The translations under genes were made by a program, and so were the position numbers. Shown here piece after piece: positions 45,721-57,705 of a stretch of DNA of 64,000 bases (its first letter is position 1; each line of letters opens with the position of its first letter). Origin of the DNA: Erigeron canadensis (lineage: Eukaryota > Streptophyta > Magnoliopsida > Asterales > Asteraceae); contig NC_057763.1 of NCBI RefSeq assembly GCF_010389155.1, positions 9,362,649-9,426,648 on the forward strand. The letters run 5' to 3'. Below the pieces are notes generated by a model. That model did not search any database and was not told the DNA's origin. It saw only the letters and a program-made list of their open reading frames with translations.

Positions 45721-47910
45721 AGTGATATATTGTAGGGTTTGAAGTACGTGTTGTTTTGTCTTGTAGGAATGAATTTGATGAGCCCGGTGGTGAAGACAAT
45801 TGGTGTGTTGAAACAAGTCTTCAAAGCTTTCTCATTGTCTTTGGAGAACTTGATTCAGTCTTGGTCTTGGACTTCTTGAAGTTAAATCATTTGTTGATTC
45901 TCAATGTTCTTTTTGAACAGAGAATGATAAGTGTGTGTGTTTTAAATCTTCAAGGATTGTTGAATCAATGATCAGAGTTGTCTTTTGAAATGCGGAAGGT
46001 ATGAATTTGTCTTAAATTCTTCAATCTTCGAATCTTGAAGTCTTTTCTTGAAGTCTTGGAATGAATTTTCAAAAATATGTACTCTCCCCCTTGATATGTG
46101 CAATGTAGCTTTTGGTAAAGTGTTGTTGTATAACTTGAAGATCTTTAATTTGATGAAGACTCTTTTTGAAGCATTTCTTCTTTTGTCTTGAATCTTCAGC
46201 CTTTCGTCCTTTGATCTTTGTCACATCATCTTGAACACTTTTGAGAGTAAATATTTCAATAAGGTTTCGAAAATTCTTTTATGAAAGTAATCATGCTCCT
46301 CCTCAATTCATGAGTAATCACAGTCTTTGATTGGAGCATTTTGAACTTTTTGTAACATCTTGAGTGAGCATCCTTTCATTATTGATCATGATCTCCTTAT
46401 CCTTAAAATCATTCTAATTTCTTCCCCAATCAAAAATCAATCATACTATTTTCTCCCCCTCATAATGACAATGTTGGGAACCAATGTCATTATGCAAACA
46501 TTGATTGAATAGAATGTCAAAAGAAATCAAAAGAACCATAGCACAATGGTGTTTACACAACGGTATATGAACTAACAACTCATCAACCCAAACCATTAAT
46601 CCAACCCAAATAACCCTATGGGTGACTAAAATGTAAGGTTGAAGTTGTTGGTATAAGCATTTTATTATGGTGTTGATGTTTTCTGTGTTGGGGTGATGAG
46701 AAAAGAAACCGGATAAGAATGATCCGTTTGCATTCAAAAATCGAAAGGATTAATGAAATGACCGAAAGAAATGTATACCATTTATCGGATTTCCTACGTA
46801 TCATCGAGAAATGCACAAAGCAAACCTCTAACATAGTTTGGTCTTTTGGCTTTCCAACCTCAAGATTCCTTTCAAAGAATGTAAACCATGGTCAGTGTCA
46901 CCTAAGCGTTCGATAACCATGTTCTACTATCCTTAAAGACTTTTCGGAAAAAATCCAAGGTCCCAATAGACTTCTTGTTAACTCAATAATTACACAAATG
47001 CAATTATGAGACCTACGTTCAAAGCGGAAAATGATGTTAGCAATGGTAGGATTTCCATTTGATCATCGTGAAATATCAATTAAGATATCACTACAAATGT
47101 TCCGGCTATATCACAAAGATAAGCATGTATATCACAAAGATATGACGCAAATGTGTCCTAAAGAATGAATAACGATCAAATTAATGATCAATCACGAGAG
47201 CTCTAGACACAAAGTGATCAAATGAAGTTGGGGACTGGAGCAGAGTGTCACCCTTTTTCAAGATTAACGTCTTCCAAATGAAGAGTCAATAGAAATGAGA
47301 AAATCTCCGTGAGAAATAAAACAAGCATTTGTTAAGAAACACTTGAGTGGTTAGGTAAAGATGTGCATCGCTTCATTGGGTCCATGAAGGCTTCTTCAAT
47401 ACCGAGATATCAACAAATGACATCCGATAGAAATGTGTTTTACCCGGCGATTTGAGAATTTTAGTGAAGGGTATCAATTCTTTTAACCCTTTTCTCACAA
47501 CATTATCACCATAACCTCTCATTTTTCGACTGTACTCCCTCCAATCTTAGTTGCACGAATTCACCATCACTCAAAAATACCCTCACTATCTAATGAAAGA
47601 AGTGAATACTCCGGGGTTAGAACTCATCGGCGATGATGAAATTCATGGAGTAGAATCTTTTTTTGAGAAAAACCTAGTCGCTCATGTGCAAACTAAACAC
47701 CGAACTTCTTTTGAAGCAAATGTTTTGAAAAAAATCATCAAATGTGAAAAAAAATGTTTAAACAATACATTTGAAGTTTGAAAGAGATTTGAAATCACAA
47801 ACTCCCCTTTAATCTTATGCAAAGATAGATCAAAAAGATTTTCATAGAAAAGGTGGAGCAAAAATGATTTGTGTGAAATCAAAATAGGTTTTATGAAAAG
47901 TGAACTCAAT
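45721..47910 (-). other. Long 3' non-coding region of element B
   Basis: Aligns with 28003-30500 of element A. No long frame is present. A short hydrophobic frame corresponding to that at 28975 in A is split here by a frameshift (46834 to 46441). The pair ATATCACAAAGATAAGCAT / ATATCACAAAGATATGAC occurs at about 47108 and 47130, as in A. Confidence 0.6.
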
Positions 47911-48115
47911 CAATTGTTCAAGATGAGACAACTCAGGAGTACACAAAGGCGTTCAATCCTTTGCTTCTCATATCAACAATTGAGAGTTTTTGAAACATGT
48001 GCAACAAAATTGCAATTAACATCTTGTATTACACATGTATATTCATATAAGACCACTTGGAAGTACACAAAGGCGTTCACTTCCGCGTTATCTTATATCA
48101 ATTTATATGTATAAC
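47911..48115 (-). other. Type I hairpin modules of element B (two)
   Basis: Cores AGTACACAAAGGCGTTCA at 47938 and 48062. Arms of the first: CAATTGTTCAAGATGAGA with TCTCATATCAACAATTG. Arms of the second: ACATGTATATTCATATAAGA with TCTTATATCAATTTATATGT. The loops are alike, while the stems differ completely yet still pair. Confidence 0.65.
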
Positions 48116-48165
48116 AACATGAATTAATTCCAATTTTGAAACATAAATAATTTTTCTTTTTAAAA

Positions 48166-48366
48166 CCTGGTTGCATACAGAGTATATGCAAGCCATTATG
48201 AAATAAATAATACAAATAAGCACGGGTTATACACTGAGTATGCATAAGCACTTTGAAATAAATAGTTCAATGAAGAACGGGTTGCATACAGAATATATGC
48301 AAGCCACTATGAAATAAATAATATTATGAAGCTCGGGTTACATACATAGCATATGTAAGCCATTAT
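48166..48366 (-). other. Type II hairpin array of element B (four 55-bp units)
   Basis: Units begin at about 48166, 48221, 48277 and 48332. Each reads GGGTT, a 7-bp stem closing a 7-base loop, then GCCA (or GCAC), and a spacer like TTATGAAATAAATAAT. Stems: TTGCATA/TATGCAA (units 1 and 3), TTATACA/TGCATAA (unit 2, one mismatch), TTACATA/TATGTAA (unit 4). It lies just downstream of the RT stop in transcript order. Confidence 0.7.
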
Positions 48367-48492
48367 GAAAAATAAAGAAAATCTTTTTTGTTATTTTTCA
48401 AAATTTTATATTTTTGTATTTGATTTTTGTTTTTTCAACTTTTTATAATTTTTGAAAAAATGAATCAAGAATTCCTTCCATGGTAAAGTGAA

Positions 48493-50688
48493 TCAAGGAT
48501 CAAGATTTAGCATACCAAGTTTAGATATTAAGAAATTAAACCTCTTTTCGTCCAGTGGTTTTGTGAACAAATCAGCGAGTTGGTAGTCAGTTCCCACGAA
48601 GTAGAGTTCGATGTCACCTTTCTCAACATGATCTTTGAGAAAATGATATCTCACATCAATGTGCTTTGAGCGTGAGTGGTTGACTGAGTTGACAGCAATT
48701 GCAATGGCACTTTGTGAATCACAATAGATAGGGTCATGATTATATTTCAGACCATAATCGGTAAGCTGTGTCTTCATCCATAACACTTGAGCACAACAAC
48801 TAGTAGCAGCCACATATTCAGCTTTTGCTGTTGACAGTGATACACAATTTTGCTTCTTGGATGACCAACTTACAATCTTATCCCCTAAGAATTGTAAAGT
48901 ACCAGATGTGCTTTTGCGATCAAGCTTACAACCTGCATGATCTGCATCTGAATAGGCAGTTAAATTGAATCCAGTATCCCGTGGATACCAGAGACCAAGA
49001 TTGGGTGTACCCTTCAGATAACGAAAAATTCGTTTCATAGCTTGGTAATGTAAATCAGTCGGAGTGGCTTGATACCTAGCACACATACATGTTGCAAACA
49101 TTATATCTGGGCGAGATGCTGTAAGATACAACAACGAACCAATCATGCTTCTATACCTCTTTTGGTCAAATGGTTTCCCATTTTTATCAGCATTAATGTT
49201 TGTACGAGCAGCCATTGGGGTTGAAATTGAAGAACATGTAGTCATATCAAACTTTTTCAACATATCATTTATGTACTTACCTTGTGATATAAAGATACCA
49301 GTTGGTAATTGTTTGATTTGTAAACCCAAAAAGTAATTCATTTCCCCAATCATGCTCATTTCAAAATGATTGACCATTAGAGATGAAAAGTTTCGGCAAA
49401 AAGTTTGACTGGTTGACCCAAAAATAATGTCTTCAACATATATTTGGACAAGTAAAACATGCTTACCTTGCTTACGAATAAACAGGGTAGGGTCAATAGT
49501 GCCTTTGGTAAAGCCTCCTTTGAGTAAGAAAGTAGATAAGGAATCATACCATGCTCGGGGTGCCTGTTTTAAACCATAGAGAGCCTTGTCTAACCTGTAG
49601 ACATGGTTTGGTTTCTTAGGATCAACAAAACCTTCAGGTTGCTTCACGTAAACTTCTTCTTTGAGTTCTCCATTCAAGAACGTTGTCTTCACATCCATTT
49701 GAAACACAGTGAAGTTTCTGAATGCGGCATAAGCTAAGAATATACGAATGACCTCCATTCTTGCAACAGGAGCGAAAGTTTCGTCAAAATCCACACCAGG
49801 TTGTTGGCAGTAACCCTTTGCAACAAATCTAGCTTTGTTCCTTACTACAACTCCATTTTCATCCTTCTTGTTCTTGAAAATCCACTTGGTGCGAATTGGT
49901 TCTTTTTTCCTTGGATTTGGAACCAATCTCCATACCTTCAGTCTCTCAAACTGAGCTAATTCATCTTGCATTGCTTTAACCCACTCTGGATCACTAAGAG
50001 CTTCAGAGACTGTTTTGGGTTCGATGTTACTCAGTGAAAGTGCAACAAGACACTCATTGACTGTAGTACGGGTAGAAACACCAGCTTGTAGATCTCCGAT
50101 GATCTATTCTGTAGGATGATCTTTGCGCATACGTGACCACTTGTTGTCATGAGGAAGAGGATCTTGTTGATGAATGTCAACATTATCATCATTAAATCCA
50201 GAGTTCTGTTGAGAAATGGATTCATAGCTCGGAAGAACTCTTTCCTCAAAATTTGGATGATCAAAATCCAGTGGTACATACACATTTGGAGTATTTGATG
50301 AATTTGTTGTTTGGGTGATTTGAGAAGGTTGTTCTTGAACATTCTTTTGAGAATAAATATCACTTGAAGATGATTCTTCTTGCTCTGCAGAATTTGAAGA
50401 TGATTCATGATTGTTGTCAGGAACTGGTTCATTTGTTTGAATAGGATCATTGTTCGGAATTGGTTCATTGATGACTTGAGGTTCCTTTTCTTGAATCAGT
50501 TTTGAGTTGTAGAATTCTTCGAAAAGAATATCTAGCTCTTCACTTGTTGGAGTTGGATATTTCTTGAACTTTGAAGCTAAGGTAGACGTCTTTGAGGAAG
50601 CACTTGAAGTACTTGGATCACTAATTGTTGGTAGCAAACTTTCTTGTTCAAATATCATGCCAGACATTTCGTCAAACCAAACATTCAT
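48493..50688 (-). pseudogene. Reverse transcriptase and RNase H of Copia element B
   Basis: The frame 49971-48493 (492 residues) begins [20 protein letters not shown] and contains the RVT_2 motifs [33 protein letters not shown] and [19 protein letters not shown]. The catalytic box reads IYVEDIIFG, with Glu in place of the first Asp of YVDD, which should abolish or cripple polymerisation. RNase H follows: [47 protein letters not shown]. Upstream, the linker (50688-50104) is joined in frame but separated from the RT by a TAG at about 50104. The domain is otherwise of full length. Confidence 0.92.
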
Positions 50689-51540
50689 GGTTTCTTGAAT
50701 CGTGTTTGTTCGACGATTAAAGATGCGATATGCAATCGATGTCTTTGAGTAACCAACAAAGTAACCTTCGTCGCCTTTCCTTTCAAACTTTCCAACTTTT
50801 TACCGATCATTCAAGGTATAACAGACACACCCAAAAATATGGAAGTAATTGATGTTGGGTTTGCGTTTGTTAATAACCTCATAAGGAGTCTTCTCATGAC
50901 GCTGATTAATGATGGACCGATTTTGAGTGTGACAGGCAGTGTCAACAGCTTCAGCCCACATGTTTGATGGTAACTTGGAATAAGCAAGCATTGTCCTTGC
51001 TACTTCCACCAGCGTACGGTTTCTCCTTTCAACGACACCATTTTGTTGCGGGGTACGGACAACAGAGAATTGGTGAGTAATGCCTTTTGATTTGCAAAAA
51101 TTCATTGAAGATGGCACTTTTGAACTCAGTACCGTTATCTGAACGGATATAACGAACTGGAAGTTGAAGATTCACTTAAGTAGAATTGATGAAATCGATC
51201 AAAATTTGAGTTGTTTCATCTTTTGAAGCAAGAAAGTTGACCCAAGTGTATCTTGAATAATCATCAATGATAACCAGAATATATCTCTTCCCGTTTCTGC
51301 TTTGTACTTTCATAGGCCCACAAAGATCCATGTGAAGCAAATGAAGAGGTGCCGAAGTGTGTGGAATTTTCTTTGGTTTATGAGAAGTTCTTTTGATCTT
51401 CCCAACTGCACAAGAAGGACAGACATGCTCACTCTCATATTTGTAGTCAGGCAAGCCTACAACAAGTTGCTTGTTGACTAAAGCATTGATGGTTTGATAA
51501 TTCAAGTGAGAAAGCCTTCATGCCATATCCAAGAATTTTT
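50689..51540 (-). pseudogene. Integrase of Copia element B
   Basis: The GAG-pre-integrase zinc region (CPSCAVGKIKRTSHKPKK) leads to the DDE core: LHMDLCGPM, then IRSDNG in the broken middle part, then QQNGVVERRNRTLVEVARTM. Breaks: a one-base frameshift near 51528 after WHEGF, a stop at about 51176 (after FINST), a frame change before 51117, and a stop at 50800 after LNDR. The catalytic Asp and Glu positions remain recognisable. Confidence 0.85.
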
Positions 51541-51942
51541 CGAAGTAGCTTTTGAAACAAGACAGATATTATCTGTTGGTTGGTTATCATCAAGATTAAC
51601 TGTGAAAAGATTATCTTCACGATCTCCGCATAGGATATCAATTCCATCTAGAGTTTGGACTTTGCACAGAGATTTTCGAAAAAGAACTTGAAGGTTGTTG
51701 TCACAGAACTGTCCAACACTAAACAAGTTATGACTCAGACCTTCAACATAATGGACTTTCTTAATGACAATTCCGTTTCTTTCAATATCTCCATAACCTA
51801 GACTTGGAGCGAAATTGTTGTTTCCAAAACGAACAGGTCCCATGAACCTTTCAACAAAATTCTTTAGCAATGATTTATTGCCAGTCATGTATTTTGAACA
51901 CCCGGAATCGAGTATCCATACACAGATGGTTATTTCCTGCAA
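51541..51942 (-). pseudogene. Protease of Copia element B
   Basis: WILDSGCSKYMTGN carries the DSG active site of Copia proteases (Asp at about 51910). VHYVEGLSHNLFSVGQFCDN is the conserved C-terminal part. The protease joins gag through ITICVW; the upstream frame ends at 51951 in PVFKWVPKVG. Confidence 0.85.
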
Positions 51943-51950
51943 TCAAAAAT

Positions 51951-54537
51951 TTAACCGACTTTAGGTACCCACTTAAAGACGGGTCCTTTGTGGTTAGTTA
52001 ACACAGGCAGGGGGTATAACTTAGGATATGCATACAAACATGCTTTAGAATCAATATGAGCATTAACAAGCACACCATCAATAAGCACATTCGTATAAAA
52101 AGTACGTACATTCAAATTTGAATTAATAGTAACATGTTTAACAGCATTCAAACATGCACAACCATTATTATCGTTTACAGCCCCACAAGGCATAGCCTTT
52201 GATTTATTAACATTGTTCACTAAAGATGAATTGTTTAAATCAACAGAAACTCTATTCTTTCTATTACCAACACTCTTTCTCCTCCTCCTTTTCTTTTTTT
52301 TCTCAACAGACAATTGCTTAAAATTGATCTTAGGTTCTAATGACTTAGGAACCCATTTGGTCTTTTCACCTGTTGAATTGACACTAAGAAGATTAGAACG
52401 AGGGGTTTTAAACTTATTCATCCTTTTTGTCTCTTTTGGGGTTGAGGAAACTTCTTGCTTCTTAGGTTTGGTAATTGAAAACCATCCATATCTATCCCTA
52501 TATCTAGTTACACCATTTAAAGTATCCTTAGTTAGCAAAACGGAGCTAGACTTAGGCACTTTAGAAATTGAACTAGATTGAGAGTTAGACAAAGAAGCAT
52601 TTGGATTGTCATTTGGAAGTTTCACTTTGTGATACCTTGGTTTTGGTGAGGTCTTAGCTTGTTTCTTTTTAATATGTTTGTCAGGTTTTGGAGGGTTAGG
52701 ACTCTTTTGTTCAGCCTTGCGAGTTTGGGTTGAACTCGTTCTTGGAAGTAATATGATGTTGGAGCTTTGGACACTGATTTTGGTTTTTGAGATTCTCTTT
52801 AATTTCTTTTTGAAAATTTATGATTTTGATAGATTCAATCTTTTTCTCAGTTTCTGAGTCAAAAACATATTCTCCCTCCATGAATTTATCAAAATCATTT
52901 TTGGTGAATTCATTCGAAAAAGTAGAAATATCAGGAATCTTGTTGTCCAACATCATACCACGGGTAGTCTCAGGAATAAGGTCGACTTGGACTAAAACAT
53001 CCTTGGTTTCACAAGAAAATTGAGTAGAAGTATCAACACCTATACTAGCACAAAGCTTAGGGTGAACAACTAGCTCATCAAGATTTTCGCATGTGAAAAA
53101 TTTATAAAAGTACCATATCAAAACTAAGTTATGCGCAAGATCTTCATCAGATAAATCAGATTGCACATAATTTGCAGCTAAAGAAGTAGCAGTAGTTTGA
53201 CAAGTACATGCGAAACAGTCAGTCACGGTCTGGGTGGATGAACTTGTAGATGAATCACAAGTAGTCTGAGTGAAATGGTCTACTAAGAGACTGTAATCAG
53301 TTTAGGTAGAAACATTCACACCAACTTTCTTGATATCAACAACAACTGATTCATTCTTTGAATTCGGACTTTGAGACTGTAGATTATTAATAAGGTTTTG
53401 TTGAGATTCCACCTTTTGTTGTAAACCTTCTATTTGGTTTTCCAAAAATGTGGATGGAACATACAATTTAGTTAGTTTAGGTGGGGAAACGACAGATTCT
53501 TGGTTTTGAAAATTAGATGCAATCTCTTCTAATTCAAAAATTGATGACTTTTTCGTTTCGTAGGAAGTATTGATGGCATCATAATTAACCAAAAATTTAT
53601 TGTTTTGAATTTTCTCAACTTCATCAGTCTCAAATTCGTCATCCAATGGACAAATGAATTGTTGAACCATACCAAGTCTCAAAAACTTTTCATCATACAA
53701 GGGTTCAATTTTGTCTTTGGCTTTTTGCAATGGAGTGATATTCTCAAATCCCAACCCAAGAAGAAGTTCCGATTTATCAATCTTTGATTTATTGAAATAG
53801 GCAGTGAAATTCGAAAGAGGATTTTGTTCAACTTTCTACAACTTTTCTTGATAGAAAAGTATATTCTTCTTATGTTCCTCAATTTGTCTTTCAAGGTTTT
53901 CAATCTCAATGCCTTTAAAAAAACAATTATGATTTAAATCAGAAACTTTTCTTTCGAGTTCAATTGTTTTTGGTGTAGCTTCTTGAAGCTTCTTATTCAG
54001 AATATCAACATCCATTTGTCTTGCATTTGCCCAAAGCCATTCATTGGTCTTTTGAACTTCAAGATCTTGATTGGCTTTTTCAAGATCAAGAATGGTCTTT
54101 TCTAAATTATGGCACTTTTTCAATAACTTAAAATCAGGAGACGCATTCATCTCATATTCTTTAACCAACATTTGTTCTTTGTAATTTTGAAATTCTTGTT
54201 TCATAGCATCATACTCAAAAAGTAGTTTAGAATTTTCTTCAAGCAGTTTTGTGTAGTCCCCTTTTGAAAATAAAATGCTATTTTTCAATTTCTTGTTTTT
54301 GTTGGCTAATTCTACAAGACTCTTTATCCTTAATTGATGAAAAAGTAGAGTCGAGATTTACCACATCATCGGGATATTCCTCGTCAATGTTGTCAGCCTC
54401 CAACACTTTGTCTTTGCTCAACCTTGCCATGAAACATACATTTGCAGACAGATCTTCATCTTCATCATCAGTCAGCAAAAGCCACTTGTCATCTTCAGCA
54501 ATCAAGGCTTGACCGGCTTTAACTTGCTTTGCCAATA
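51951..54537 (-). pseudogene. gag C-terminal part of Copia element B
   Basis: Continues B's gag on the far side of element C. It begins LLAKQVKAGQALIAEDDKWL, then runs through coiled-coil stretches (NLEKTILDLEKANQDLEVQ), GFENITPLQKAKDKIEPLYD, and a Ser/Lys-rich tail with KKKKRRRRKS. The frame is broken near 54285, 53836, 53302 and 52710. The layout matches gag of element A over about 800 residues, an unusually long C-terminal extension for Copia gag. Confidence 0.82.
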
Positions 54538-54542
54538 GCATC
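54538..54542. other. Target-site duplication of element C, left copy
   Basis: GCATC precedes the LTR start at 54543 and recurs at 58611-58615 directly after the other LTR. Both copies lie in B's gag coding sequence. Confidence 0.88.
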
Positions 54543-55440
54543 TGAAAGTCCCAACTATTACTAGATGGGTGCTGAAGACACCTCTATGTCGATGGTGAGT
54601 GAACTTTGCAACACAATCAATTAATCAGGATATTACCAGTTTAGAATGATTGTGTACCAGGTTAACTGGAGTAAATGTATTAAGGTGACAGAATGTGTAA
54701 GACAATGCAATGCAATAATATAAATGACAAGTATATAAATTGGTGAGACAATATGTAATTTTCAAGTGTATTTTATTTATTGATTGTTTAAATAAAATAC
54801 AAGGTTGTTGCGGAACCAAGATAATACAAGAATGTAAATATCCTAACAACCCATGAAATACAATTGATCTAAACTTGGAAATTCTCCTAAACAATCGAAA
54901 CACTTAAAGTTGTGAAATGTTCCTTTTTGCGATTGAGAGAATATTGCACAAGTTCACCAATATTGCAGAATGTATGTAATTGCAAAGTTGTGAAAATGCT
55001 TGTGCAAGGACCTCTATTTATAGTCGAAGATTGAGCATAGGGATCTCAACTTTGACGTACAAATATGGTTGACAACACACAAAAGTATTGTTAAATAATC
55101 CTTTGTGTGTGCTAAATAAAGTAAGACAAAAGGTTACTTTATTCAACCACTTTACATTTTTGCACTTTTATCCAGAGACAACATTGTTGTCCGGTTAAAA
55201 GGATGTAGTGTAAAAGGTGCTCCTCGTAATCAGTGTAAAGCTTTGTAAGAGCATTTACATTGGAAGATTCTCCAGCTGATTGATCTGGTAGATTGTTAAC
55301 TGGGCTTCGCTGCCATTGCCAATCTCTGTCTTCCATTTGTTGTCTTTGACTTCAACTGGAAGGTTTTCAGATTCTAGTCTTCAGATCTCAACTGGAGGAA
55401 GTCATCAGTTGCTAAAACTGTACAATGCAACTGGACTTCA
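54543..55440 (-). repeat. 3' LTR of element C, truncated
   Basis: Matches the right LTR from TGAAAGTCCC to CAACTGGACTTC, then switches to gag coding sequence. On the element's strand the missing 77 nt are the LTR's start. Confidence 0.9.
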
Positions 55441-57647
55441 GGAGTAAAAATAATTGGTTTGAGTGGAACTTTATCCTCCTTTTTTTTTCCAGAGTTTGCT
55501 CCTTTCTGAGCAGATTGTTTTGTCTTTTGTTTTTGAGGAGGGGTTTTGACATTTTGTTTTTCAACTGACGAAGATGCAGCTCCTTCCAAATTTTTAATTA
55601 TGGGAGTACAACTTTGTACCTGCCTTGACAAACTTTGGAGTCGATTTTCCATTTTTAACAAAATGCTTTTCTCATCAGGCTGCTGGCCTATGGAGTTGGG
55701 CTCAGCGGGGGTTTTAGTCTTTTGAGTTGTGGACTCATTTGACTTGTGAGGTAGAGGATTGTCACCAGATTCCTTTTTAACTGGAGCTTTAGCCTTCTTT
55801 GCTCCAGTTTTGACCTCAACAGGGTTGGTCTTAGTGGATTTGAATTTGGCAGTGTCAGAGGAATCATAAGGAGTTTCAACTCTAACAGATTCTGGCAATT
55901 GGTGAATTGTGGGTAAAACAGCTGCCATCTAAAGATCACCAGATTTCCACGCAGTTTTTTGAGCATCAATGGTTTTTGAAAAAGTGTCATAATTTTTACC
56001 AGATGCTTGTACCCAAGAATTGATAACCATGTGTTCCTTTTCAAGATCAAATTTTAGTTTTTGGTTATCTCTTTCCAATGCCTCATTTTTCAAATCTGAC
56101 TCTTTAAGAGCCAACTGGACACTTTGCAAATCATTTATTTGACCTTTCATGTTGTTAAATTCAACCAAAACCGTTTCCAAGTATCTTTCACAGTCAGTTC
56201 TCATGGTTTCAACAAATAACAAGTCATCATTCAATGATTCAGCAATATCCAGTTTCAATTTTGAATCTAACTCGACATCATCATCCCTTACCTTCTTTAA
56301 AATGATGTCAACCCATCTTCCAGAAACAACATCATCTTTCACCACTGGTTGTTGATTCTCCAATGCCATGAAACACACATCTCCAATCTCTTCTTCATCA
56401 TCAGATGAGTCATCAGAGAGTTCCCATTTCCCTTCAGTTTGAGCCATCATGCACTTGCTCTTTTCTTTCTCTTTTTCTTGTTCAAGTGACATGAGAGCAA
56501 TCTGGGCCTTAAGTTTCTTGTATTTGGCCTTATAATCATCAGTTTTAATAAAATTTGGGACAATAGGACCAGTTTGGTTGTTCATCTGACTAAATCTGCA
56601 TTCCTTCATGAAATGACCTTTCTTACCACATTTGTAGCAGGTAAGATTAGCTTTATCCATAGAAATTGAATTGGAAGCATTATTGGACCCATTAATTCGA
56701 TTAGATTTATGCTTGAACCTATTAAAGGTTTTAGCAATCATGGCTACCAGATCATCATCGTCAGTTTCCTCACAACCATCACTAAGATTTGTGGTTAGGC
56801 CAGAGTTCAGTAAGTTGTTTAACATTTCCTTCATAGAATGTGACTGGACATTCTCAGTAGACATTAAAGCAGCACAAGGTTGCCCAATAAAGTTGGCAGC
56901 CTTGGAACTCTGATCATGGTTTAAAGCATCTTGCTCAGCCAGTAATCTTGCAGCATCATTATCTTCAGTGAATCTGAAGGCTCCATAAAGGGAAGCAAGA
57001 GTATGGCTTTGCAAGGTCTTTCCTTGTCTTAAGACAAGAACCATGTGTGCCCATTTGGATGGCAAAACATCACAGAATTTTTCAAGAAGAATATCCTTAT
57101 CCTTCTCCACTCCCAAGCCTCTAAGTTGATTAATTAGGCCAGTAAATCTGGTATAAGTACCAGTTAAACTTTCATTGGGAAGAGCAAAGAAGGATTCATA
57201 CTTCTTGTTAAGTGCAACCTTTCTGGTGACAATGGTGTCATTTCCTCCTTCAAACTGGAGAACTAATTCATCCCACATAGATTTTGCACTAGGAAATAGC
57301 ACAAGGGTTAGAATTAGTTCCTCAGGAATAGCAGCAAGGATCATGTTTTTCAGTCTGGTATCAAGATCAACCAGTCTGCGATCCTCATCTGACCAATGTT
57401 CCTCAGATTTTTCCCTGGTGCCTCTTCTCCTAGTAGGGTCGAGAAGAGGGCTAACACCACTGGAGATGGGTATATATGGTCCATTCCCATCGAATTTGGG
57501 AACAGGAGTGTTGGAGTAATGTACATGAACATGGTTAGCTCCAGGAGTAGGAGGAGGAGGAGGAGGAGGAGGGTTAGTATTTAAAGGAGTTGTAACATTA
57601 GGATTAGATTCATTTGGACCAGAACCATTCTCACCTTCAGCAGCCAT
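55374..57647 (-). pseudogene. gag of Copia element C
   Basis: From ATG 57647 (MAAEGENGSGPNESN), a polyproline run leads to a UBN2 gag domain (RRLVDLDTRLKNMILAAIPE, then KSMWDELVLQFEGG), a zinc knuckle CYKCGKKGHFMKEC at about 56600, acidic patches and a coiled coil (ALERDNQKLKFDLEKEHMV). An in-frame TAG at 55929-55931 is followed at once by ATG, and the same frame continues for 184 codons (MAAVLPTIHQLPESV...). The last 22 codons lie within the truncated LTR. The part between FDGNGPY and IPISSG looks shortened compared with related gags. Confidence 0.85.
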
Positions 57648-57691
57648 CGAATCAGACCTAGGTTATAGAATTGAAACAATTCAAACTGCTT

Positions 57692-57703
57692 GCTCTAATA
57701 CCA
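57692..57703 (-). other. Primer-binding site of element C
   Basis: Element strand TGGTATTAGAGC, one mismatch from the initiator tRNA-Met complement, two bases inside the 5' LTR. Confidence 0.75.
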
Positions 57704-57705
57704 CT

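Noticed and set aside
45740..48490. An envelope gene in element B
   Set aside because: The region is long enough, but the frames are short, broken and without a signal peptide or transmembrane layout. Only a small hydrophobic frame is shared with element A.
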